A stretch of 19,145 nt of DNA from Anaerolineae bacterium. GTDB lineage: Bacteria; Chloroflexota; Anaerolineae; JACIWP01. The stretch is taken from NCBI GenBank assembly GCA_014360855.1, contig JACIWP010000019.1, positions 1 to 19,145 of the forward strand, in the 5' to 3' direction. The position numbers were made by a program, and so were the translations under genes. Within the stretch, counting starts at the first letter, position 1; each line of letters starts with the position of its first letter. This document shows positions 6,784-13,668 of this stretch, piece by piece. A model generated the notes under the pieces. It ran no database searches. It was not told where the DNA came from and saw nothing but the letters and a program-made list of their open reading frames with translations.

Positions 6784-7614
6784 TCATTCCCCTTCGCTGG
6801 GGGGATTCTGCTCCACCTCTTCCAGCGCGGCGGAGATAAGGATGGGGATGGAGCTCTCGTCGGAAGGCACCCATTTCTCGCCCATCCACTGCCAGCCGAC
6901 CAGGAATTCGATGTTGCCGGCCGGCCCGCGGATGGGCGATGGGATGAGGCCGAACGGCATCAGGCCCATTGCCAGCGCGCCGCGCAGGACCTTTTCCAGG
7001 ACGGCGCAATGCACCGCCGGCTCCCGCACCACACCCCCCTTGCCGACCTGCTCCCGGCCGGCCTCGAACTGCGGCTTGATAAGCGCCACAATGATGCCCT
7101 CCGGCCGGAGCAGGCGCACCGCCGCCGGCAGGATCAGGAGCAGAGAGATGAACGAGACATCTATAGTGACGATGTCCACTTCTTCCGGCAGTCGTTCCAA
7201 ATAGCGAGCGTTGACCCGCTCCATGACCACGACGCGTGGGTCCTGCCGCAGGGACCAGGCGAGCTGGCCGTAGCCCACATCAATGGCGTACACCTTCCGC
7301 GCCCCGCGCTGTAGGAGGCAGTCCGTGAAGCCGCCGGTGGAGGCGCCGATGTCGGCGGCGACCCAGCCGGCGACATCCATACCGAACCGCTCCAGCGCGG
7401 CCTCCAGTTTATATCCGCCTCGGCTGACATAGCGCATCTGGCCGGTCAGGCGGATGTCCGCGTCCACGGGAACGGCGGTGCCAGGCTTCTGGATGGGCTG
7501 GTCGTTGACCAGCACCTGGCCGGCCATAATGAGCCGGCGGGCCTTCTCGCGCGTTTCCGCCAGGCCGCGCTCCACCAGCAGGATATCTAACCGCTGTCGT
7601 TCTGTCCTGGGCAT
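6784..7614 (-). CDS. tlyA: TlyA-family rRNA (cytidine-2'-O)-methyltransferase
   Basis: The 276-residue protein has an N-terminal S4 RNA-binding domain (about 8-65) and an FtsJ-like Rossmann methyltransferase domain. The SAM loop is DIGASTGGFTDCLLQRGA (88-105). The putative catalytic K-D-K-E residues are at K69 (SRGGYKL), D152 (TIDVSFISL), K180 (IKPQFEAG) and E236 (GNIEFLVG), in nearly the same positions as in Mycobacterium TlyA. Family members 2'-O-methylate cytidines in 16S and/or 23S rRNA, affecting capreomycin susceptibility; short or long types differ in target, and I do not assign this one. The ATG at 7614 has AAGGA upstream. It is transcribed alone, divergently from the XRE regulator gene, and converges on cinA. 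Confidence 0.95.
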   Translation of the reverse strand: MPRTERQRLDILLVERGLAETREKARRLIMAGQVLVNDQPIQKPGTAVPVDADIRLTGQMRYVSRGGYKLEAALERFGMDVAGWVAADIGASTGGFTDCLLQRGARKVYAIDVGYGQLAWSLRQDPRVVVMERVNARYLERLPEEVDIVTIDVSFISLLLILPAAVRLLRPEGIIVALIKPQFEAGREQVGKGGVVREPAVHCAVLEKVLRGALAMGLMPFGLIPSPIRGPAGNIEFLVGWQWMGEKWVPSDESSIPILISAALEEVEQNPPSEGE

Positions 7615-7647
7615 ATGATCCTTGCGCTGGGTTGGTATTTGGCCGGC

Positions 7648-7675
7648 ATTGTAGCACAGTCCTGGCGGTCAGCAA
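7648..7675 (-). promoter_or_regulatory. Promoter of tlyA
   Basis: On the minus strand, TTGCTG (7675-7670) and TACAAT (7653-7648) are separated by 16 bases. The -10 box is identical to those proposed at 1859 and 13102. The predicted start is near 7641, about 27 bases before the start codon. Confidence 0.5.
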
Positions 7676-7695
7676 AAGCCGGAGGGCATGGGTTG

Positions 7696-7724
7696 TTGCG
7701 GGCGGCGGGGGAGTGTGTTATAAT
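7696..7724 (+). promoter_or_regulatory. Extended -10 promoter of the XRE regulator operon
   Basis: TTGCGG (7696-7701) and a perfect TATAAT (7719-7724) are spaced by 17 bases. TG one base before the hexamer makes it an extended -10 promoter. The predicted start near 7731 leaves a leader of about 57 bases. GTTAT within the -10 region (7717-7721) and ATAAC at 7743-7747 are complementary arms and might be part of an autoregulatory site, but this is weak. The rest of 7615-7787 holds only this and the opposing tlyA promoter. Confidence 0.65.
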
Positions 7725-7787
7725 GGGACAGGTGAAGTTTCCATAACTCGGGCATCAGTCGGGCAGTGTCCGGCAGGAGGTACGGGC

Positions 7788-8456
7788 ATGAAGGTGCAGG
7801 CGGAGGCGCGGGCAGTGCCCCGCACGGTGGCGGAGCTGTTGCGGCGGGCGAGGCTGGGCGCCGGCGTGGAGGTGGAGGAATGCGCCGGCCTGCTGGGCGT
7901 GTCCCCCGAAGAGTACCTGGCCTATGAGTCGGGCGAGAAGGAAGTCAGCCTGCCGCAGTTGGAGCTGTTGAGCCGGCATTTCGATGTCCCGGTCACCTAT
8001 TTCTGGCATGAGCCGCAGGCGGAGCATCAGGAAGTGGCGTCGCTTCCCCCGCAGATGTTCCTGGCTGTCCGCCGGCGTATGATCGGCGTGCTCCTGCGGC
8101 AGGCGCGGCTGGCCGCCAGCCAGAGCCTGAGCGAGTGCGCGCGGGTGCTGGGGGTGGATTCCGAGACCATTGCCAGCTATGAGTACGGCAAGGAGGATAT
8201 TCCCTTTTCCCACCTGCGCCGGCTGGCTGACTTCCTGCATGTGCCCCTGACCTATTTCACTGATGAGAGCCTGCTCTCACACTCGGAGAAGGAGCGGCAG
8301 ATGCTGGAACTGCTGGAGCAGATGCCGGCAGATGTGCGGGAGTTTGTCCTGAAGCCGGCCAACGTGCTGTATCTCCGGCTGGCCATGCTGTTGAGCGAAC
8401 TTTCCGTGGATACCCTGCGGCGGCTGGGCGAGGGCCTGCTGGATATCACGCTGTAG
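7788..8456 (+). CDS. XRE-family regulator with two tandem helix-turn-helix domains
   Basis: The 222-residue cytoplasmic protein carries two Cro/C1-type HTH domains, at about 14-73 and 99-158. They align without gaps at an offset of 85 residues with roughly 24 identities in 60 positions, including shared LLRxARL, ECAxxLGV, YExG and VPxTYF motifs, so one arose by duplication. Residues 165-222 form a helical tail. Two linked HTH units would let a monomer bind a two-part site or stabilise a dimer. The ATG at 7788 has AGGAGGT six bases upstream; an in-frame extension to 7632 would cross the promoter and is rejected. It leads an operon with the GAF kinase and TPR protein, 59 bases before the kinase start, and may control that operon. 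The ligand and target are unknown. Confidence 0.9.
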   Translation: MKVQAEARAVPRTVAELLRRARLGAGVEVEECAGLLGVSPEEYLAYESGEKEVSLPQLELLSRHFDVPVTYFWHEPQAEHQEVASLPPQMFLAVRRRMIGVLLRQARLAASQSLSECARVLGVDSETIASYEYGKEDIPFSHLRRLADFLHVPLTYFTDESLLSHSEKERQMLELLEQMPADVREFVLKPANVLYLRLAMLLSELSVDTLRRLGEGLLDITL

Positions 8457-8501
8457 CCGGCCATGGGCTGGATCGGCAGGCCACTGGTCGGGTGGTGAGA
8501 T

Positions 8502-8506
8502 AGGAG
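8502..8506 (+). promoter_or_regulatory. Shine-Dalgarno AGGAG supporting the TTG start at 8516
   Basis: AGGAG lies nine bases before the TTG. An in-frame TAG at 8501-8503 rules out any earlier start, so TTG 8516 is the first possible initiation codon. Confidence 0.5.
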
Positions 8507-8515
8507 CATACCATC

Positions 8516-10258
8516 TTGACAGCGCCATTCCTGCTCCCTGAACAATCATCCCGTTTTCTGACCCTCCCCGGGCTGAGCGACCTCCTGCTTTCGCGGGATG
8601 TGAACCTGATTGCGCCGGGGCTGCTGGATCGCGTCATCTTGGAGTGTCAGGCCGGCGTGGGCGCGCTTCTCTTTGTGGGACAGCCGGGCAAAGCGCCGGT
8701 GCGCATCCGTCACGGGGATTGGTCCGAGCCGGCCCTGCGCCAGCTCAGCCGCTGGGAACAGGCGGTGCTTGGAGAACTGCAACAGCGGCGCATGTATGCG
8801 GTCACCGTGCCGGCGCCCTCGGAAGCGCGCCTCAGCGATGGGGCGATCATCCTGCTGGTAAATGTGCCCCTGCTGGCCGGCGCGGAAGTGGTGGGCACGC
8901 TGACCGTTGGATTTACCTCGGAATTCCCCGTTCCCCCCGATTACCGGGCCATGCTGCGGAACGCCGCGGCCAATGTGGGCATGCTCTTGCGCCTGGTACA
9001 TGATCTGAGCGTCAGCCGGGACAAACTGACGCAGTTGGAACTGTTCTTCCAGATCGGCCAGCGTATGGTTTCCACCCTGGACCTGAACCGCTTGTTGGTG
9101 GACACGGTTGGCATTGCCGCCAGCATCGTCAACGCCAGCGCCGCGTCGCTGATGCTGGTGGATGAGGAGCGGCAGGAGCTAGTCTTTGAGATCGCGCTGG
9201 GGGAGAAGGGCGCGGTCTTACAACACACCCGCATTCCCCTGGGTGAAGGGATTGCCGGCTGGGTGGCCACCCACGGCAAGCCCCTCATCGTGAACGATGT
9301 GGCGCGCGATCCCCGCTTCTCCCGCCAAATTGATGCACGCACGGGATTTCTGACCCAATCGGTGCTCTGCGCACCCCTGCAGATCAAGGGCAAAACCATC
9401 GGGGTGTTGGAGGTGCTGAACAAGTATTCGGGCGAGGGATTTGATGAGGAGGATGAGGCCCTGCTGATGACCATCGCCGGCCAGGCCGCCATCGCCATCG
9501 AGAATGCCCGCCTGTATCAATCCCTGCGGGAGGAGCGCGATAAGATCATCACCGCGCAGGAAGATGTGCGCAAGGAACTGGCACGCAACCTGCATGACGG
9601 CATTGCCGCCCAACTGACCGCCATCACCTGGAACATAGACCACATCGAGCGGCTCATGGAGAAAAAGCCGGAGGATGTGCCGGCCGAGCTGGAATCGGTG
9701 CGGCAGTTGGCCCGCCAGGCCTCCCGGCAGGTGCGTCTCCTGCTGTTCGAACTGCGCCCGGTCATTCTCGAGACCCGGGGCCTGCTGGCGGCTCTCCAGT
9801 CCTATGTCGAGCAGTTGTCTGCGGACAAGACCTTGCAGGTGCATCTGGAGGCTCAGCCGTATTCCGGCCGGATCAAGCCTAAGGTGGAGGGCACGATTTT
9901 CTCCATCATTCAGGAGGCGGTCAATAATGCTCGCCGGCACGGCCAGCCGCAGAACATCTGGCTGAGGCTTTTTGTGGACGAGCACCACCTGCATGCGGAG
10001 GTGGAGGACGACGGGTTGGGCTTCAACCGCCAGGAGGTGGAGCGCAATTACGACACGCGCGGCAGTCTCGGCCTGCTGAACATGCGCGAGCGGGCGGCGC
10101 TTCTGGACGGCACCTTGATGATTTATTCGCTGAGCGAAGGGCGGGAGCGGGGGACGCTGGTAACGCTCGACGTGCCACTGCGGCCGGATATTTGGGAAAC
10201 ACCGCCGCCGGCGGCAGTTGGGCCGGCCGAAAGGGAGGAAATAGGACAGAATGAGTGA
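8516..10258 (+). CDS. GAF-domain sensor histidine kinase, NarL-partner type
   Basis: The 580-residue protein is soluble; no transmembrane segment is seen. Residues 35-165 look like a divergent GAF domain and 170-335 are a clear GAF domain (PLGEGIAGWVATHGKPLIVNDV, then the LCAPLQIKGKTIGVLEVLNK strands). A short coiled coil leads to a HisKA_3 dimerisation domain with phospho-acceptor H360 in ELARNLHDGIAAQLT. The ATPase domain has the N-box QEAVNNARRHG (466-476), DDGLGF (498-503) and GSLGLLNMRER (516-526), so it should be active. It probably senses a cytoplasmic small molecule, redox state or gas; no ligand can be named. Its TTG start follows AGGAG. It overlaps the TPR gene by eight bases. No response regulator is encoded next to it; the nearest NarL-type regulator in view is at 180-875. 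Confidence 0.95.
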   Translation: MTAPFLLPEQSSRFLTLPGLSDLLLSRDVNLIAPGLLDRVILECQAGVGALLFVGQPGKAPVRIRHGDWSEPALRQLSRWEQAVLGELQQRRMYAVTVPAPSEARLSDGAIILLVNVPLLAGAEVVGTLTVGFTSEFPVPPDYRAMLRNAAANVGMLLRLVHDLSVSRDKLTQLELFFQIGQRMVSTLDLNRLLVDTVGIAASIVNASAASLMLVDEERQELVFEIALGEKGAVLQHTRIPLGEGIAGWVATHGKPLIVNDVARDPRFSRQIDARTGFLTQSVLCAPLQIKGKTIGVLEVLNKYSGEGFDEEDEALLMTIAGQAAIAIENARLYQSLREERDKIITAQEDVRKELARNLHDGIAAQLTAITWNIDHIERLMEKKPEDVPAELESVRQLARQASRQVRLLLFELRPVILETRGLLAALQSYVEQLSADKTLQVHLEAQPYSGRIKPKVEGTIFSIIQEAVNNARRHGQPQNIWLRLFVDEHHLHAEVEDDGLGFNRQEVERNYDTRGSLGLLNMRERAALLDGTLMIYSLSEGRERGTLVTLDVPLRPDIWETPPPAAVGPAEREEIGQNE

Positions 10259-10805
10259 GGGGATTCTGCCTGCCGCTGACATCGAGGCGTGGAAGTCCGC
10301 CGGCGTGGATGCGTTCCGCCGTGGGGATTACCAGGCGGCGGAGGAAGCGTTCCAGCAGGCGCTGGCGCAGTGCGAGCGCACGGGGGATGAAGCAGGGCAG
10401 GCCGAGATGCGGGTGAACCTCGGCGTGCTGGCCATCCAGCGTGGGGATTACGCCAGTGCCGAGCGCCTGCTTCAGGAGGCGCTGGAGGCATTCCGCCGGC
10501 TGGGCCGGCGCTCCGAGGAAGCCCAGGTGCTGGGCAATCTGGGGACGCTGTACGAGCGCCGCGGCCAGGCTGGGCGCGCCTCGGAATATTACCGGCAGGC
10601 AGTGACGATATTCGAGGAATTGGGCGAGCGGGAGAACGCCCAGGCCACGCTGGCGGCGCTGACGCGCCTGCAGGTGACCCATCGGAAGTGGTTGGAATCG
10701 CTGTTCACCTATGAGCGCATGCTGGCCGCCGGCCAAAAGCTGACGTTCAAGCAGAGGCTGTTTCACTGGCTGTTCCGCCTCATGAGCCGGCTGATGAGGT
10801 TGTGA
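10251..10805 (+). CDS. Tetratricopeptide-repeat protein with basic amphipathic C-terminus
   Basis: The 184-residue protein has three TPR units at about 14-47, 54-87 and 94-127, each with the usual small-residue/aromatic pattern (GDYQAAEEAFQQAL, GDYASAERLLQEAL, GRASEYYRQAVTI). The first two share the exact DNA word GTGGGGATTA 120 bases apart. A linker leads to residues 163-184, a helix rich in Lys/Arg, Phe, Leu and Trp that could bind membrane or a partner. TPR proteins serve as scaffolds, so this is likely an adaptor. Its start ATG overlaps the kinase stop by eight bases, pointing to coupled translation and a shared pathway with the kinase. It ends 16 bases before a strong terminator. The specific function is unknown. 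Confidence 0.9.
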   Translation: MSEGILPAADIEAWKSAGVDAFRRGDYQAAEEAFQQALAQCERTGDEAGQAEMRVNLGVLAIQRGDYASAERLLQEALEAFRRLGRRSEEAQVLGNLGTLYERRGQAGRASEYYRQAVTIFEELGERENAQATLAALTRLQVTHRKWLESLFTYERMLAAGQKLTFKQRLFHWLFRLMSRLMRL

Positions 10806-10821
10806 AACATTCCTGAAACCC

Positions 10822-10855
10822 AAAAAGAGGAGGCCATCATGGGCCTCCTCTTTTT
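10822..10855. terminator. Bidirectional intrinsic terminator
   Basis: A perfect 14-base inverted repeat, AAAAAGAGGAGGCC (10822-10835) and GGCCTCCTCTTTTT (10842-10855), flanks a 6-base loop. A-run and T-run at the two ends give a U-tract for transcripts from either side. It lies between the convergent TPR and EF-G-like genes and can end both. Confidence 0.95.
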
Positions 10856-10869
10856 GCTTCCGGCGAGAG

Positions 10870-12942
10870 TTATTCGTTCTCCGCCTTCTCTTTGGCGGCC
10901 TGCTCGATGATCTTCTGGGCGATATGGCTGGGCACGATGTCGTAGTGCGAGAATTCCATGGTGAACAGACCGCGTCCCTGGGTCAGGCCGCGCAGGTCAA
11001 TGGCGTAGCGGAGCATCTCCGCCAGCGGCACCAGGGCAGTGACGGTGGCCCTGCCCTTCTCCTGGTGCATGCCCTGGACGCGGCCGCGCCGTGTGTTGAA
11101 ATCGCTGATGACGTCGCCCATGTATTCCTCGGGCACGGTGACTTTTACCAGCATGATAGGTTCCAGGAGTACGGGGCCGGCCTCGGGAATGCCCTTCTTA
11201 AACGCCAGGTGTGCGGCGAGCTTGAAGGCCAATTCCGAGGAGTCCACCGGGTGATAGGAGCCGTCGTAGAGCACCGCCCGGAAGTCCACGGTGGGGTAGC
11301 CGGCCAGCACGCCGTGCTCCATAATCTCGCGCAGGCCTTTTTCCACGGCCGGGATATAGTTCTTGGGGACGGCGCCGCCGAAGATCTCATCGGCGAACTC
11401 GAAGCCGGCGCCGCGCTCCAACGGCTCGAAGCGGATGAAAACATCGCCGAACTGGCCGCGGCCGCCGGTCTGCTTCTTATGCCGGCCCTGGGCGGACGCG
11501 ACCTTGGTGATGGTCTCGCGGTAGGGCACTTTGGGCACGTCGGTGACCAGCTCCAGGCCGAATTTGGCCTGCAGTTTGCGGACGGCGATATCAATGTGGG
11601 TATCCCCCATGCCGGACATAATGGTCTCGCCGGTGCCCGGCTCGCGCTCGACCTTCAGTGTCGGGTCTTCTTCCAGCAGTCGGGCCAGGGCGCTGGACAT
11701 TTTGTCCAGGTCCGCCTTGGTCTTGGGGAAGATGGCCACGCTGTAGACCGGGTTGGGGAACTTGATGGGCTCCACCGTGATGGGATCGTCCTTGCTGCAC
11801 AGCGTTTCGCCGGTCGTGGTCTTGGACAGCTTGGCGACGGCGCCAATGTCGCCCGGCCCCACTTCGTCCGTGGGTATCTGTTCCTTGCCCCGCATGAAGA
11901 AGATGGTGCCGATGCGTTCCTCGCTCCCATCCGAGGCGTTGACCACGCGCGAATCACTGCGCATGGTGCCGGAGAGCACGCGGAAGTAGCTCAGCTTGCC
12001 GACGTAGGGGTCGGCGGTGGTCTTGAAGACGCGCGCCACTAACGGGCCGTTGGGGTCGGCGCGCAGTTCAACTTCCTCGCCGGTGTTGACTCGCTTGCCG
12101 GCGATGACGCGCTCCGCCGGCGAGGGCAGATAATCCACGAAAGCGTCCATCAGGGCGCGGATGCCGATGTTTTTCAGGGCGGAGCCGCAGAACACCCCCA
12201 CCAGCTCGTTCTCGGCGATGCGCTTGCGCAGGCCCTTCACGATTTCCTCGAGGGTGAGCTCCTCGCCCTCCAGGTATTTCATGATAAGCTCGTCATCGCT
12301 CTCGGCGGCGGCTTCGACGATGGCCTGGCGGTACTCGTTGGCCTGCTCCTGCAGTTCGGCCGGCACCTCCGCCTCTTTGCCTTCCTCTCCCAGGTAGGCC
12401 TTCATCTTGATGACGTCCACCACGCCCTGGAAGGTTTCCTGACTGCCGATGGGGAGCTGGAAGGGGATGATGCGGGTTTCAAAGAGATCGGAGAGCTGGG
12501 AGACGACGCGCCCGAAGTTGGCGTTCTCGCGGTCCATCTTGTTGACGAAGACGACCCGCGGCAGGTTCGATTCGTCGAGGTAGGACCAGACGAGTTCGGT
12601 GCCGACTTCGATGCCGGCCACCGCGTCCACCACCACAATGGCGGTATCGGCGGCAGCAATGGCTCCTTTCACCTCGCCGACGAAGTCGAGATAGCCGGGC
12701 GCATCCAGGACGTTGATCTTGGCCTGCTGGTACTCGCAGGGCAGAACGGAGGTGTTGATGGAAATTTTGCGCCGGATTTCCTCCGGGTCAAAGTCGGAGA
12801 CGGTATTGCCATCATCCACCAGGCCGCGGCGCTTGAGCGCGCCCGTGTTGAACAAGATTGCCTCGGCCAGGGTGGTTTTGCCGGAACTGCTGTGTCCCAC
12901 GAGCACCACGTTGCGGATCTTATCAGGGCTATACGTTGACAT
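10870..12942 (-). CDS. fusA: EF-G-like translational GTPase (EF-G2/FusA2 type)
   Basis: The 690-residue protein has the full EF-G domain order: G domain (about 8-285), domain II, III, IV (HKKQTGGRGQFGDV, VDSSELAFKLAAHLAF) and V. GTP motifs are GHSSSGKT (16-23), DAPGYLDF (80-87), NKMD (134-137) and GSAL. It differs from canonical EF-G in three places: GHSSSGKT for GHxDAGKT, RRKISI for RGITI (S61 for the Mg-binding Thr), and Y84 for the switch II His. These mark the FusA2/EF-G2 paralogue group, whose members bind GTP and ribosomes but whose cellular role is not settled; a canonical fusA is expected elsewhere. The ATG at 12942 has GGGAGG five bases upstream. The reading frame stays open to an ATG at 13089, which I regard as non-coding leader. 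It is transcribed alone and ends at the bidirectional terminator. Confidence 0.93.
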   Translation of the reverse strand: MSTYSPDKIRNVVLVGHSSSGKTTLAEAILFNTGALKRRGLVDDGNTVSDFDPEEIRRKISINTSVLPCEYQQAKINVLDAPGYLDFVGEVKGAIAAADTAIVVVDAVAGIEVGTELVWSYLDESNLPRVVFVNKMDRENANFGRVVSQLSDLFETRIIPFQLPIGSQETFQGVVDVIKMKAYLGEEGKEAEVPAELQEQANEYRQAIVEAAAESDDELIMKYLEGEELTLEEIVKGLRKRIAENELVGVFCGSALKNIGIRALMDAFVDYLPSPAERVIAGKRVNTGEEVELRADPNGPLVARVFKTTADPYVGKLSYFRVLSGTMRSDSRVVNASDGSEERIGTIFFMRGKEQIPTDEVGPGDIGAVAKLSKTTTGETLCSKDDPITVEPIKFPNPVYSVAIFPKTKADLDKMSSALARLLEEDPTLKVEREPGTGETIMSGMGDTHIDIAVRKLQAKFGLELVTDVPKVPYRETITKVASAQGRHKKQTGGRGQFGDVFIRFEPLERGAGFEFADEIFGGAVPKNYIPAVEKGLREIMEHGVLAGYPTVDFRAVLYDGSYHPVDSSELAFKLAAHLAFKKGIPEAGPVLLEPIMLVKVTVPEEYMGDVISDFNTRRGRVQGMHQEKGRATVTALVPLAEMLRYAIDLRGLTQGRGLFTMEFSHYDIVPSHIAQKIIEQAAKEKAENE

Positions 12943-13090
12943 CCATCCCTCCCGATGATAGCATTGGGTTGTCTCAAGCTGGTGAGGCCGCCGGCAAGCG
13001 GCCATAAAAATGGCGGCAGGCGATATCGGTCGTACAGTCTGCCGCACAACACACCCCTTGGGGTGAGTATGCGAATGGGAAAATCCCATA
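12943..13090 (-). promoter_or_regulatory. Long structured 5' leader of the EF-G-like gene
   Basis: The predicted transcript begins near 13090 and has about 148 bases before the start codon. On the minus strand it contains a chain of inverted repeats: ATGGGA/TCCCAT with a 3-base loop (13089-13075), CACCCC/GGGGTG around AA (13065-13052), GCCAT/ATGGC around four T (13014-13001, extendable across a mismatch to 13017-12998), and GGCCGC/GCGGCC with a 6-base loop (13003-12986). The last two share 13001-13003, so they cannot form together. No known riboswitch class is recognised. Confidence 0.45.
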
Positions 13091-13112
13091 TTCTATATTG
13101 TAATCGAATATG
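13087..13112. promoter_or_regulatory. Inverted repeat centred on the -10 box of the EF-G-like gene
   Basis: CATATTC (13087-13093) and GAATATG (13106-13112) are perfect 7-base arms around a 12-base spacer. Their centre coincides exactly with the centre of the predicted -10 hexamer (13097-13102). This geometry would let a dimeric repressor block RNA polymerase. The protein that would bind is unknown. Confidence 0.4.
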
Positions 13113-13125
13113 CCCTGATTAGCAA
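13097..13125 (-). promoter_or_regulatory. Promoter of the EF-G-like gene
   Basis: On the minus strand, TTGCTA (13125-13120) and TACAAT (13102-13097) are separated by 17 bases, matching the vegetative consensus at 4/6 and 5/6. The region is the most AT-rich in this neighbourhood. The predicted start is near 13090. Confidence 0.6.
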
Positions 13126-13170
13126 AAACCGGGGGCTGAAGTTTCAGAAAAGTGTGTGGGGTGATGGCGC

Positions 13171-13668
13171 ATGGCAGGATTACCGGAGGAGTGGTCTCGC
13201 CCGGGCATATATATCCTGTGGCTGTATCTCCCCGCCGGCAGGGTGATGAACATCGGGCAGTTGGGGATGTTTCCCCTGCCGGCCGGCTATTACGCGTATG
13301 TCGGGAGCGCCAGGGGCGCCGGCGGCGTGCGGGCGCGTGTGGAGCGGCATTTGCGGCTGGAGAAACGCACGCGCTGGCACATTGACTATCTCCTGCCGGC
13401 CGCAGTGGTGCAGGCGGTATGGGCGGGGTTCGATGCCCGGCAGGGGGAATGTGAATGGGCGGAGCGGCTGGTACGGCGAGGCGGTGCCCGCAGGATCGTG
13501 CCCGGCTTCGGCGCTTCGGACTGCCGCTGTGCCGGCCATCTGCTCTACTGGCGCAGGCTCCCGAATAGAAGCGCGCTGGAGGCGGTGCTCCAGCCGGTGG
13601 AGACCTGGCTCCCTGGCGGGACGGGCGTCAGCGCCGGCGCTGGATCAGGTTGGCCAGGTCGAGGATGA
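13171..13668 (+). CDS. Uri superfamily (DUF123) GIY-YIG-like protein
   Basis: The 165-residue protein matches the DUF123/COG1833 family. It has P11-G-I-Y14 and A42-Y-V-G45 as the degenerate GIY and YVG strands, R55/R57 with RHLRLEKRTRWHIDYLL (59-75), E94 in the Cys-Glu segment, and the family end motif ASDCRCAGHLLYW (115-127), whose C118, C120 and H123 could bind metal. The family is called a Uri endonuclease by similarity, but activity is not established. The start at 13171 is the first usable codon; its ribosome site is weak. After residue 130 the tail is low in complexity and its last 41 bases are antisense to the end of cheA, so the tail is probably not conserved. I see no clear promoter. 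Confidence 0.85.
   Translation: MAGLPEEWSRPGIYILWLYLPAGRVMNIGQLGMFPLPAGYYAYVGSARGAGGVRARVERHLRLEKRTRWHIDYLLPAAVVQAVWAGFDARQGECEWAERLVRRGGARRIVPGFGASDCRCAGHLLYWRRLPNRSALEAVLQPVETWLPGGTGVSAGAGSGWPGRG

Noticed and set aside
5549..7009. Open frame of 486 codons on the minus strand
   Set aside because: It is antisense to cinA and overlaps tlyA in another frame; the His/Arg/Gly-rich translation has no domain and there is no ribosome site.
10924..12042. Open frame of 372 codons on the plus strand
   Set aside because: It lies wholly inside and antisense to the EF-G-like gene, resembles no family, and is a by-product of GC-rich codon use.
13136..13147. Short dyad CTGAA-GT-TTCAG upstream of the Uri-family gene
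   Set aside because: Five-base arms are too short to separate from chance, and no -10/-35 pair is positioned around it.
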